The translations under genes were made by a program, and so were the position numbers. This document shows positions 10,677 through 24,510 of a stretch of DNA of 64,000 nt, piece by piece. The DNA is from DASQZK01 sp963764345 (lineage in GTDB: Bacteria > Bacteroidota > Bacteroidia > Bacteroidales > GCA-2748055): the NCBI GenBank assembly GCA_963764345.1, contig CAVXSF010000002.1:62001-126000 (forward strand), read 5' to 3'. The notes under the pieces were generated by a model. It saw only the letters and a program-made list of their open reading frames with translations. It did no database searches and was not told the origin of the DNA. The stretch's first letter is position 1, and each line of letters opens with the position of its first letter.

Positions 10677-12999
10677 ATGTTGAAGACAACTTTAACCGGA
10701 ATTTTATGGTCTCTGTCAGTCCTGGTCTTCTCCCAGGGCCCGTCATGGAAGTATATCCAGGTTGATGACCATCGTGCAAAATGGGGCGATTTTGATGACC
10801 CCCAGTTCCTCCGCTATTTCGGGTTATATATGAAAGACATGGATCATGACGGTTACAGGGACATTGTGGCCGGACGGTACATTTACCTTAATCCGGGAGG
10901 CGACCTTACCGGGAGTTGGAAAAGGATCGATCTTGGCATGAATGTGGACGGGATGCTGATCACCGATGTTGATGGTGACGAGTATGCCGATATTATTGCT
11001 GAAGCTTTACCGGATGTCTGGTGGCTGGAAGCCTGCGAAATACGGAGGCAGGTGCATGGAAAGGCAAGATCATCGGCCATATTCCCCCACCGATCATATT
11101 AACGGCCAGGGATATAAGTTGGCCGATATTATCCCAGGCGGAAAACCGGAGATCCTGCTTAGTGGAAAGGGTGGAATATATGCCTGCGAAATACCTGCTG
11201 ATCCTGAAAAAGGGGACTGGAATTTCAGGCTTATTGCGGAATCGGGATCTGAGGAAGGAATCGGGACAGGAGATATGGATAATGACGGGGATATCGACAT
11301 AGCCATTGGGTACATCCCGGAAGGGGAGACTGATCCCGTGGAACTTCGCTGGTTTGAAAATCCCGGAAATATAGATACGGCCTGGAAGTACCATATTGCC
11401 GGCCGGATCCGTCATGCAGTTGACCGGGTTGCCATTGCGGATCTTGACGGGGACCATAAAAACGATATCGTGGTTACCGAAGAGCGTTATCCCGGACTGG
11501 AGCCGGATGCCAGCATATACTGGTTCCGCAACGATCAGAATTATACCCGAACAACCCTTTACACCGGCTATTCACTGAATAACCTCGATGTCGGGGATGT
11601 GGACCTCGACGGGGATATTGATATCGTCACTAATGAACATAAGGGTACGGTTCATAAAAACCTTCTCTTTCTCAATGACGGGCAAGGCAAGTTTACCATG
11701 ACGGTGTTCGACACCGGAAAAGAATCTCACCTCGGTACCCGCTTTGCCGATATGGATAATGACGGCGATCCCGACCTGGTCAGTGCTGCCTGGGATAATT
11801 ACAAATACCTTCATTTATGGAGGAACGACCTTATCCGGGATTCGCTGAAGTGGAAACACCTTTCCACAGCCAACGGCGACCTGGAAGTTCCTAACACCGG
11901 AAAACAGCAGACGTCAAGCCTCCTGACCGATATCGACAAGGACGGCATCCCGGAGTTCTTCGTCACGGAGAGGACCACGGCTCCTGCTGTTGTGATGTAC
12001 AAGAAGAACGGCAACACCTGGGACCGGTATGTGATTGATCCCGACACCCTGTTTATCGAGGCAGGCTCCGCACATTATGATATCGACGGTGACGGTGATG
12101 AAGATATCGTTTTCGGCGGGGAATCGAAAAGCAACCAGGTATGGTGGTGGGAAAATCCGTTTCCGGATATCAGACCGGATAAACCCTGGAAACGTTATTA
12201 CATTAAAAATTCGGGTGCCACCAAACATCATGATCAGTTGTTCGGCGATTTTGACGGTGACGGGAAAGCAGAACTGGCTTTCTGGAACCAGAACGCCGGG
12301 ACACTCTTTATGGCAGAGATACCTTCCAATCCCTTAAAAGCGAAAGAGTGGGAGCGGATCCCGGTTTACAGGTACTTTACCGACAGCGAGATGCAACAGA
12401 CCGGACAGGAGGGATACCCGACATGGAAATCGGTAAACGAACATGAAGGCCTCACCAAATGTGATATCGACGGTGACGGAATTGAAGACATCGTGGGTGG
12501 GGGACGCTGGTTTAAATATCTCGGTAATGGTAAGTTCGCTGAGAATATTATCGATGCTTCCTATACCTTTACCCGGGCGGCTGCCGGACAGTTTATTGAA
12601 GGCGGCAGACCTGAGGTCATCCTGGTTGCCGGCGACGGGATAGCCCCGATGTACATGTACTCGTGGAAAGACGGGACCTGGTTCCGTAAACTTATCATCC
12701 CGGAAGTGGATAACGGCCATACCATTGATGTTCTTGATTTTAATCACGACGGTCATCTTGACATTTTCAGCGCAGAAATGCGACTGGGAAATGGGAATCC
12801 GGATGCAAAAACCAGGATACTCCTGGGTGACGGAAAGGGGAACTTCACCGACAAGGTCCTGTTTACAGGATACGGAAACCACGAATCCCGGATAGGAGAC
12901 CTGGATGGCGACGGTGATTATGATATTTTTGGGAAACCATATAACTGGGAGACTCCCCGGCTTGACATCTGGCTGAATCTGTCGGGGGACAATAAGTGA
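10677..12999 (+). CDS. Secreted FG-GAP/VCBS repeat protein (beta-propeller, calcium binding; two frameshifts)
   Basis: About 770 residues. The start at 10677 (MLKTTLTGILWSLSVLVFSQ) gives a signal peptide. The protein is built of FG-GAP/VCBS repeats with at least ten calcium-binding loops of the D-x-D-x-D-G type, for example DMDNDGDIDIAIG, DVDLDGDIDIVT, DIDGDGDEDIVFGG, DIDGDGIEDIVGGG and DLDGDGDYDIFG. Such repeats fold into extracellular beta-propellers used for binding or as parts of polysaccharide lyases. No separate catalytic domain is seen. The frame changes twice, at about 11035 and 11085: WWLEA continues as NTEAGAWKGKIIGHIPP in one frame and TDHINGQGYKLADI in another. It lies between glycan-degradation genes on the same strand, so a carbohydrate-binding role is plausible but not shown. 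Confidence 0.8.
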
Positions 13000-13048
13000 A
13001 AATCTTCTATTACTCCGGAAATAGAAATTGTATCAATACTTGAAAAAT

Positions 13049-14893
13049 ATGAATAAAACGGCACTTGGCCTGGCAGTCTTCTCAGGGCTGCTGATTGTCA
13101 CGACGGCATGTCAGAAGACAGGAAAAGAAGATGGCAGTGTAACCTCGGATATCAGGAATCTCAAGGTGGAAGGACTGTATGGTTCAGCTCTTGATGAAAG
13201 CAGGGAAGGCCGTCTGAGTGATTTTATCGTGGATGAGAACAGCCCCATGGTCAAGCTGTTCAGCAGGGAGGTGGCCAACCATGAGTATGAACCCAACTGG
13301 CTTGGGGAGCACGTGGGGAAGTGGATGATCGCGGCTGCTCCGGAAGCTTATCGTACCGGTGACAAAGCACTTGAAAATCATCTGAAGACCGTCGCTCATT
13401 ACCTGATCACACAACAGCGTGACAACGGTTACCTGGGGACATATGCCTTACCTCTGAGGATGACCCATGACTCGGCAGTGAACGTCAAAAGCTGGGATAT
13501 TTGGGTACACAGCTACCTGGTGGAAGGCTTTTTAGCCCTGAATACTTACTTCCCTGATACGGCTTACCTCACGGCAGCCGGGAAGATCATGGACATGATG
13601 TATGACGAATTTGTGACGAAAGGTAAAAGCATTGCCAACATTAGCTATCACAGCGGAATGGTGGGAACGGGTACGCTGGGAGCAGCTGTGGACATGTATA
13701 AAGCCACCGGCAACAAAAAGTACATGGAACTGGCCATATACTGTGTGGATGAGATGGAAAAGCGTCCGGGACTGGGCCTGGTATCCAGGAACCTCAAGGG
13801 ATATGATGTGTCGGAGATCGGCAATGGCAAAATGTATGAGATGCTGAGGAACTATGTGGGTTTGGCCAAACTCTATACCATCAGCGGCGACATGAATTTC
13901 CTTGATGCCTGCCTGCATGCCTGGAAAAATATCAAAGACTATCATCTCAATGCTGCCGGGGGACCCAGGGGAGGAGTGGGCATTCATCCCGAATGTTTTA
14001 ACGTCGGGTATATGTTCAGTCCATACAGCCTGAGCGAAACCTGTGCTTCCATGGACTGGGTGAGGCTGAATGAAGAACTCCTGAAGATCACAGGAAGAGC
14101 TGAATTTGCCGACCAGCTCGAATGGTCGATGTACAATGCCATCACCGGGGCCATGTTCCCCGATGGGGAAGGCTGGATCTACCACAGCAAAATGAACGGG
14201 AAGCGCGAGCGAACCTCCCCTTTGGCCTGCTGTTCTTCAAGCGGACCCATTGCCCTTGAATCTTTCACACAGGTGATGTATTATACAGGCCATGACCGGA
14301 TTGCCGTAAACCTGTACGCTCCCTCATCCGACATATTCTCTGTAAAAGGTAAGGAGATAGAGATCCGGCAGATGACCGGTTATCCTTTCTCCGATACGGT
14401 AAATGTTGAAATACAAGCCGGGGAAAAAGTGAAAGTGCCGGTATGGCTCAGAATTCCCGGTTGGGCAAAAGGGTATTCTGTTTTCATTAATGGAAAAAAG
14501 GCTGATATGAAACCCGTACGGGACGGTTACATCCAACCCGGAGATGAATGGCAGGGCACGACCCACATTACCCTTGTGTTTCCGCGAAGTCTCAGGATGG
14601 TTCAGAAAAACAGCGAGTATAATGAAAAAGGCTGGTTTATGGATGATACCACCCGCTACGTTGCCCTTGACTATGGCCCTTTTGTACTGGCCGGCGAAAT
14701 GAAGGACGATGCGAAAGATCCGTCTCCTGTCACCCTCACGGAAAAAGACATTCAGAATCTGGCACAAAAGATCGTGCCTCAGGATTCTTCCGCGTTCGTC
14801 TTCAACGACATCCTGTTCACTCCATTTTATAAAACCGGCAACAGGGAAAACGGAATATCCCGCAAGGTCTGGTTCAAAACCACTGAAAAATGA
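13049..14893 (+). CDS. GH127/GH146-type glycoside hydrolase (DUF1680), lipoprotein
   Basis: 614 residues from the ATG at 13049, which gives the lipoprotein signal MNKTALGLAVFSGLLIVTTAC; an in-frame ATG-less extension to 13028 is not needed. The family contains beta-L-arabinofuranosidases that use a zinc-bound Cys as nucleophile. The zinc ligands are all visible: Glu330 and Cys332 in SLSETCAS and the Cys394-Cys395 pair in PLACCSSSG, matching the Glu-Cys-Cys-Cys site known from HypBA1. Other family motifs: IWVHSYLVEGFLALN and EWSMYNAITGAMFPDGEGW. The C-terminal third is a beta-sandwich. Substrate would be arabinose-containing side chains if the family function holds. Follows the FG-GAP gene after 49 bases, likely in one transcript. 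Confidence 0.88.
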   Translation: MNKTALGLAVFSGLLIVTTACQKTGKEDGSVTSDIRNLKVEGLYGSALDESREGRLSDFIVDENSPMVKLFSREVANHEYEPNWLGEHVGKWMIAAAPEAYRTGDKALENHLKTVAHYLITQQRDNGYLGTYALPLRMTHDSAVNVKSWDIWVHSYLVEGFLALNTYFPDTAYLTAAGKIMDMMYDEFVTKGKSIANISYHSGMVGTGTLGAAVDMYKATGNKKYMELAIYCVDEMEKRPGLGLVSRNLKGYDVSEIGNGKMYEMLRNYVGLAKLYTISGDMNFLDACLHAWKNIKDYHLNAAGGPRGGVGIHPECFNVGYMFSPYSLSETCASMDWVRLNEELLKITGRAEFADQLEWSMYNAITGAMFPDGEGWIYHSKMNGKRERTSPLACCSSSGPIALESFTQVMYYTGHDRIAVNLYAPSSDIFSVKGKEIEIRQMTGYPFSDTVNVEIQAGEKVKVPVWLRIPGWAKGYSVFINGKKADMKPVRDGYIQPGDEWQGTTHITLVFPRSLRMVQKNSEYNEKGWFMDDTTRYVALDYGPFVLAGEMKDDAKDPSPVTLTEKDIQNLAQKIVPQDSSAFVFNDILFTPFYKTGNRENGISRKVWFKTTEK

Positions 14894-14994
14894 ATGACAA
14901 AGGGTTGTCCAAAAAAATTGAACCTGTAAACGATAAATATGAATAACGGCTTTCTGCTTTATGCATTGATGGCTAAAATTAACTTTAGAAACTC

Positions 14995-15879
14995 ATGAAA
15001 AGAACACTATTATTCCTCCTGCTGCTTATCCCGGCAATATGGATGACTGCCCAGACCACAAATGACACGCTTGTCATTTTTCCTGACGGTGCCCCGGGGG
15101 CTATGGGGAACACCTCTAAGGACATCCCGACACTTACGGTCTTCAGACCGCAGCATCCAAACGGTGCGGCCGTGGTTATCTGTCCCGGCGGAGCCTACGT
15201 TGCCCTGGCCATCGATAAGGAAGGGTACAAATTTGCACGATGGTTCAACGACCGTGGTGTCACGGCGTTCGTACTGAGATACCGCCTGAGCACCTGGGAT
15301 CTTAAAGGGTATATGTACCCTGCCCAGTTCGAAGATGCTACCCGTGCTATGCGGCTTGTCCGCTCGAAAACAGGAGAATATGGCCTCGATCCCGACAAAA
15401 TTGGCATCATGGGATTCTCTGCCGGCGGACACCTGGCCTCGACCGTCGGTACCCATTTCGATTCGGGAAATCCGGATGCCATGGATGAAGTTGAACGCTA
15501 CAGCTCACGACCCGACTTCATGATCCTGGCCTACCCCGTGATCAGTATGACCACACCGTATACACACCGTTTCAGCCGCGAAGTCCTCATTGGCAAAGAT
15601 CTCAATAAAGACCTTGCATGGTACCTTTCCTCAGAACTGCAGGTCACTACCTTCACCCCGCCAACCTTCCTGTTCTCAACCGATGCCGACAATACCGTAC
15701 CTGCCGAGAACAGCGTCCTGTTTTACCAGGCACTCAGGAAAGTTCATGTTCCTGCCGAACTCCATATTTTTGAAAATGGACGACATGGCGTAGGTCTTGC
15801 TGCTGATGATCCCGCCCTTTCTGTATGGCCACTGCTGATGGAAAACTGGTTGAAGGGCAGGGGGGTAATACCAAGGTGA
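14995..15879 (+). CDS. Secreted alpha/beta hydrolase, acetyl-xylan-esterase-like (BD-FAE type)
   Basis: 294 residues with a signal peptide ending at WMTAQ. Alpha/beta fold: oxyanion region VVICPGGAYVALA, nucleophile elbow GFSAGGHLA, Asp in FSTDADNTVPAENS and His in ENGRHGVGLA complete the triad. This set is typical of Bacteroidetes secreted carboxylesterases that remove acetyl or feruloyl groups from plant cell-wall glycans. It lies 101 bases after the GH127 gene. Downstream begins a repeat island, so the transcript probably ends here. Exact ester substrate cannot be predicted. Confidence 0.87.
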   Translation: MKRTLLFLLLLIPAIWMTAQTTNDTLVIFPDGAPGAMGNTSKDIPTLTVFRPQHPNGAAVVICPGGAYVALAIDKEGYKFARWFNDRGVTAFVLRYRLSTWDLKGYMYPAQFEDATRAMRLVRSKTGEYGLDPDKIGIMGFSAGGHLASTVGTHFDSGNPDAMDEVERYSSRPDFMILAYPVISMTTPYTHRFSREVLIGKDLNKDLAWYLSSELQVTTFTPPTFLFSTDADNTVPAENSVLFYQALRKVHVPAELHIFENGRHGVGLAADDPALSVWPLLMENWLKGRGVIPR

Positions 15880-15883
15880 AAGG

Positions 15884-16250
15884 AGAAAGGAGAAAGTGAG
15901 GGATTGAGGGATTAGGGATTAGGGATTGAGGGATTGAGGGATTTAGGGTTTAGAGATTAGGGATTGAGGGAAAATAACGAATGATGAATGATGAATTCGG
16001 AGACAGGAGAAGTAGAGACGCGCAATTATGCGCGTCTCCTGAAAATCACATAATTAATCATTCGTGCGAAAAACGAAAGGTGAGATGTAAGAGGTGACAT
16101 GAGGAGGTAAAAAACCGGATACCCAATCTATGCATAATCTAAAATAATCATGCGTAATCTGCGTAATCTGTGGTGAAAATGAATGATGAATTCGGAGTCC
16201 GGAGGAGGTAAAATGGAAGATCCCTGGAATTGGGTCCCCCGGACAGCGGA
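15884..16250. repeat. Repeat island 1
   Basis: Tandem GGGATTA/GGGATTG heptamer-like units (15893-15975), ATGATGAATT-type spacer, GAATTCGGAGACAGGAG, and a palindrome at 16015-16038 (10-bp stem GAGACGCGCA, loop ATTA) with the shared head GTAGAG. At 16143-16185 lies a reverse copy of the CACCACGGATTACACAGATTA motif also found at 63309-63340. No coding sequence. The rest of the gap up to 16412 shows nothing I can name. Confidence 0.8.
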
Positions 16251-16412
16251 GCGGTAACCCATGTCAAGCCACGGTTTGGCCCGCGGTAAGAATGGTCAAC
16301 ATGAATGTAATTATCGTCTCTCTTAAATTTCTTATTTAACTGAAAATGAAATCCGTTTAATCATGTCATTACCGGATTATGTAAAATTTATCTGCAACCC
16401 TTTCTCAGGATC

Positions 16413-17370
16413 ATGAAAAAGAATATATCATTCCTGCTGTTGATTATTATGCTGTTCTTACCGGACAGTCTGAGTTACGCTGCTACTTTTGATTTTACCT
16501 GTTCTCCGGGTGACAATTTTAATATGGCCGGATTCAGACTTTGGTTTGAAGATACCGGTCAGCCTTTACAGGGAGTGCTGGTCCTGATGCCGGGTTCAAA
16601 CGGTGACGGACGGAGTGAGGTGACGGATGACGAATGGCAGTCTTTTGCCGTAGTGCATCATTTTGCATTACTCGGTTGCTATATCACCGATCATCCACAT
16701 GATAATATGGCCATTGAAGAATATGCGGAAGTTAGCCGGGGCAGTGGTCAGGCCCTGCTCGATGCGATCGACAGCCTGGCCTTCAGGTCGGGGCACCGCG
16801 AATTGTCGGTTGCACCACTTCTGCTCTGGGGATTTTCTGCAGGAGGCGAGTTCAACTATGAATTTGCCTGCTGGAAACCGGAAAGGGTCATCGGATTCGT
16901 GGTAAACAAAGGAGGAGTGTATTATACTGCTCTCGCAGGAATCCAAACACGGAATGTACCCGGAATATTTTTCACCGGCGACAGGGATATCCCGTACCGG
17001 ACCAATATTGTTAACGGCATTTTTTCCATAAACAGGAGGTTCGGGGCAAACTGGACTTATGTCAGTGAGCCTGGCTCATCGCATGAGGTCGGCTTCAGTA
17101 AATCCCTTTCCATCCATTTTTTTGAAGCCATTTTACCTTTGAGGATGCCGGGAATAGGGGATACGGCTGTTGATTACCGGTCTTTAAGGAAAATTGACGG
17201 GTCAGCCGGCTGTACCGGTTATCTTTCCAGTGGGACATTATCAAACCGGTGGCACTAAAAAGGATGAACAAAACCTTACCTGTTGGCTGCCTGACAGAGA
17301 TTTTGCGGCAATGTGGCGTCTTGTTACAGGAAAAGGACAGATGAAAAAAGAAAAGCAGGATAGCCGGTAA
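16413..17370 (+). CDS. Secreted alpha/beta hydrolase of unknown substrate (frameshift near the 3' end)
   Basis: About 318 residues if read through. Signal peptide ends near SLSYAA. The fold is alpha/beta hydrolase: GVLVLMPGSNGDGRSEV (oxyanion loop), LLWGFSAGGEFN (Gly-x-Ser-x-Gly elbow) and GSSHEVGF (His). The frame ends at 17258 with an unlikely tail, but from about 17239 the next frame reads YQTGGTKKDEQNLTCWLPD and then DFAAMWRLVTGKG to a TAA at 17368, which looks like a genuine C-terminus. Skipping one base near 17238 joins them. The gene stands alone between two repeat islands. Resembles poly(3-hydroxybutyrate) depolymerase- or dienelactone hydrolase-like proteins in outline, but I cannot place it in a named family. 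Confidence 0.72.
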
Positions 17371-18006
17371 TCCCGACTCCTCACAGATTGACCATGTTGT
17401 ATCAACTTTTAAATTCTCTCAAATGACAAATAAATTCCTATACCAAAATTTCAAATATCAAAGCCGATAGCCTTTCTTATTTCTTCATAAACCTTTAACC
17501 TTTCACCTTTCACCTTTTCCCCCTTCCCGCGCCCCCTAACCCCCAGAGTGGGGGAACTGCCGGCGCACGGTTTCGTTCCGTCTCCACTCCATCTTCATGG
17601 TCCTTTCTTTCACCTTTCACCTTTCGCCTTTCGCCTTTCGCCTTTTTCCCAACATTTTCTTCCCCTCGCTCACCCCTTGATCCCCTGAAAGGGGAAACCC
17701 CGGCCCGCCGCAGCATTTAAGAAGTCCCCCGTCTCCCGTCTCCAACTTCGATATTCATTATTCTCTCTTCCCTTTCGCCTTTTTCAACATCTTCTTCCCC
17801 TCGCTCCCCCCTTGATCCCCTGAAAGGGGAAACCCCGGCCCGCCGCAGCATTTAATAAGTCCTTCTCCCATCTCCCGTCTCCCATCTCCCATCTCCCGTC
17901 TCCCTTCTCCTGTCTCCCGTCTCCCGTCTTCCCGGTCTGTTCCATCTTCCCCGTTCTTCCCCCTCTTTTTTTCTTTCCGGCCTGTCTCGCAGTGGATTTA
18001 AATTCA
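17371..18006. repeat. Repeat island 2
   Basis: Two copies of the 58-base element with CCCCTGAAAGGGG core (17662-17719 and 17797-17854), each preceded by (CGCCTTTCACCTTT)n and followed by AAGTCC and (CTCCCGTCT)n runs. The left 110 bases hold no recognisable feature. The gap ends with the mgsA promoter region. Open frames that cross the island are low-complexity and not genes. Confidence 0.85.
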
Positions 18007-18014
18007 TATTTTTG
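18007..18014 (+). promoter_or_regulatory. Probable -7 promoter element of mgsA
   Basis: TATTTTTG fits the Bacteroidetes TAnnTTTG element, 20 bases before the ATG. No TTTG is seen at the expected -33 distance. Confidence 0.4.
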
Positions 18015-18033
18015 ATCAAAATACCCTGTTTAT

Positions 18034-18498
18034 ATGGAAAAGATTAAACGAATTGCACTTGTTGCACATGATAACCGTAAGAAAGACCTGAGTGAATGGG
18101 TGGATCATAACTGGAGTAACCTGAAACGTCATAAACTCATCTGTACCGGAACCACGGGTAAGATGGTTGAGGAAACCATTAACAAAAGGCTGACGGAATC
18201 TGGTCAGAAACTGATTACCATAACACGGCTGAAATCAGGCCCGCTTGGGGGTGATCAGCAACTGGGGGCTTTGATCAGTGAGGGGAAAATCGATCTGATG
18301 GTATTTTTCTGGGATCCGATGCAACCACAGCCACATGATGTCGATGTCAAGGCACTTTTAAGGATCACGGTTCTGTACAACGTTCCCACGGCCTGCAACA
18401 GATCAACGGCAGATTTTCTGATCACATCGACCTTGTTCAATGAAAAATACTTACCCCGGATTAAAGATTATTCGGAATATATCAACAGACCTGTTTAA
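18034..18498 (+). CDS. mgsA: Methylglyoxal synthase
   Basis: 154-residue cytoplasmic enzyme converting dihydroxyacetone phosphate to methylglyoxal and phosphate, a bypass used when sugar phosphates build up. Nearly every family motif is present: ALVAHDNRKKDL, TGTTGKMVEE, SGPLGGDQQLGALI (phosphate binding), FFWDPMQPQPHDVDVKALLR (catalytic Asp region) and NVPTACNRSTADFL. Length matches the family. The gene is alone between a repeat island and an esterase gene, which fits a role in relieving sugar-phosphate stress during glycan catabolism (inference). Confidence 0.97.
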   Translation: MEKIKRIALVAHDNRKKDLSEWVDHNWSNLKRHKLICTGTTGKMVEETINKRLTESGQKLITITRLKSGPLGGDQQLGALISEGKIDLMVFFWDPMQPQPHDVDVKALLRITVLYNVPTACNRSTADFLITSTLFNEKYLPRIKDYSEYINRPV

Positions 18499-18634
18499 GC
18501 AGGAATTGAATGGTGTGGAGAGTATCTTTGGATTCTGTTGTGATCCCGGCCCTGACCATGGGACGGCTCCGTTTTCCTGCCCGACTTAGAATTGTATCGG
18601 TAATTATATAAAAAAGGTTTCTATCTTGTATGCC

Positions 18635-19477
18635 ATGAAAACTACAATCTTTTCAGTATTACTCATCATCCTGTGGTTAATGCCTGCCGGGGCCCAGGAT
18701 CATCCCTATCAGACCTTTACCTATAAGACAATAGATACAGTCGGGCTGACTATAAATGTTTATTATCCGCCATACTATACAGAAGGAGAGAAGCTTCCAG
18801 CCATTGTATTTTTCTTTGGCGGGGGATGGGTTAAGGGAGATCCTTCCCATTTCGATCCCCAGTGCAAAGCTCTGGCGGCTGATGGCATGATTGCCCTCGC
18901 GGCCGATTACAGGACGAAAGAAAGGCATGGCACAACACCTGTCGAATCATTGAAGGATGCTTTGTCGGCTATGCGCTGGGTTAAGGAAAATGCAGACAGA
19001 CTCGGGATTAAGCAAAACATGATCGCTGCCGGCGGGGGATCGGCCGGAGGATACCTGGCTCTGGCCACTGCTCTTATTAAAGATATCAACGAAGATACTG
19101 ACGACATGACGGTGTCGCCGGTACCCGATGCTCTCGTGCTTTTTAATCCGGTAGTGAAGACCTGGGACGGTGGTTACGGCGATGGACCTTTTGGCGAACT
19201 TTCCAGGCAGGCTTCACCTTTTGAACATGTGACTTCAGGTTGTCCTCCGTCACTTATTATGCACGGCACAGCCGATCAGACTGTGAAATTTGCCGATGTC
19301 AAAGCCTTTTGTGAAAAAATGACCGGTGCGGGCAACGACTGCCGCCTGGTTTCCTACGAGGGTTGCCGGCATGGATTCTTCAATCCGAATGTGGATAATG
19401 GAAAATATTACCGACTCACCCTGGAGGAAATGAAAAACTTTTTGACCGGACTGGGGTATCTTCCCGCCCGTAAATAG
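18635..19477 (+). CDS. Secreted alpha/beta hydrolase (carboxylesterase, BD-FAE-like)
   Basis: 280 residues from the ATG at 18635, which gives the signal peptide MKTTIFSVLLIILWLMPAGAQ; a TTG three codons upstream is less likely. Catalytic set: oxyanion motif FFFGGGWVKGDPSHF, nucleophile elbow GGGSAGGYLALA, Asp in HGTADQTVKFADV, and His in GCRHGFFNPN. It is a member of the same esterase group as the gene at 14995 but clearly diverged. TATCTTTG at 18523-18530 may be its -7 element, although the -33 region is weak. Probably deacylates plant-type glycans or short esters. Confidence 0.86.
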   Translation: MKTTIFSVLLIILWLMPAGAQDHPYQTFTYKTIDTVGLTINVYYPPYYTEGEKLPAIVFFFGGGWVKGDPSHFDPQCKALAADGMIALAADYRTKERHGTTPVESLKDALSAMRWVKENADRLGIKQNMIAAGGGSAGGYLALATALIKDINEDTDDMTVSPVPDALVLFNPVVKTWDGGYGDGPFGELSRQASPFEHVTSGCPPSLIMHGTADQTVKFADVKAFCEKMTGAGNDCRLVSYEGCRHGFFNPNVDNGKYYRLTLEEMKNFLTGLGYLPARK

Positions 19478-19725
19478 TGCCGTGAAAGGGAAATTGCATG
19501 GACCGTTTTTCGGGTTATAACTACCTTTCTTCCCGGGTCAGCTGAATCACGGAATAACGTAGTTAATAATGTATCAGAGACTGATGATCCATTGTAAAGG
19601 GTATCCCCGGATCACTCAGATCCCAATCCTCACCGCATCAGTAACTTAAATACTTACTTTGTTGACGAAAATTGATTTGCATGCATTATTATGTTTTAAT
19701 TTATCGTTAAATCAGTCGCTTTTGT
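19478..19725. other. Intergenic region without visible feature
   Basis: AT-rich stretch between the esterase gene and the gltB promoter. I see no small gene and no strong hairpin. Confidence 0.5.
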
Positions 19726-19755
19726 TTTGAATTGAAATATTATGTCGTATCTTTG
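19726..19755 (+). promoter_or_regulatory. Promoter of the gltB leader transcript
   Basis: TTTG at 19726-19729, 18 bases, then TATCTTTG at 19748-19755. This matches the Bacteroidetes housekeeping promoter (TTTG-N19-21-TAnnTTTG) within one base of spacing. A start about seven bases downstream would leave a roughly 180-base leader before gltB. Confidence 0.75.
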
Positions 19756-19774
19756 CCTTGAAATAACAGTCAGG

Positions 19775-19843
19775 ATGAAAATCAGGCATACCAGGCATTC
19801 CAAACTTACACCTTCTAATATTAAGGTTTACTACCTTGGGTGA
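19775..19843 (+). CDS. Candidate leader peptide upstream of gltB (22 residues)
   Basis: ATG at 19775 opens a 22-codon frame: MKIRHTRHSK, then LTPSNIKVYYLG and TGA at 19841-19843. It begins about 13 bases after the predicted transcription start, and its stop codon overlaps the 5' arm of a potential antiterminator (19842-19850). This is the same arrangement as the Trp leader at 26009. Unlike that leader it has no repeated codon for the expected end product; there is no Glu or Gln. Two Tyr codons lie at 19829-19834. Another frame (19768-19818) has Gln codons CAG, CAG, CAG, CAA but no ATG. Translation is not proven. Confidence 0.45.
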   Translation: MKIRHTRHSKLTPSNIKVYYLG

Positions 19844-19909
19844 GAATGGTATGACGAAATAAAAAACTCTCAAAGCCGTTCTCGTTAACACAGGAGGACG
19901 GCTTTTTAC
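19842..19909 (+). terminator. Attenuator (terminator with competing antiterminator) upstream of gltB
   Basis: Terminator: AAAGCCGTTCTC (19872-19883, with 19872-19874 A) pairs with GAGGACGGCTTT (19894-19905), one G-U pair, 10-base loop, followed by TTTTT-like tract to 19908. Alternative pairing: GAGAATGGT (19842-19850) with GCCGTTCTC (19875-19883), which uses the 5' arm of the terminator. Transcription termination inside the leader would lower gltBD expression. The trigger is unknown. Confidence 0.7.
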
Positions 19910-19942
19910 TTATATAGAGTCGAGAAGAAAAGGGAAGTAATT

Positions 19943-24481
<4,539 letters not shown>

Positions 24482-24510
24482 GTTTGTGCAACGATTAAAC
24501 TGAAAGAAAA

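Noticed and set aside
17510..17716. Minus-strand open frame in repeat island 2
   Set aside because: Basic repetitive translation (GERRKVKGERK) produced by the CTTTCACCTTTC repeats.
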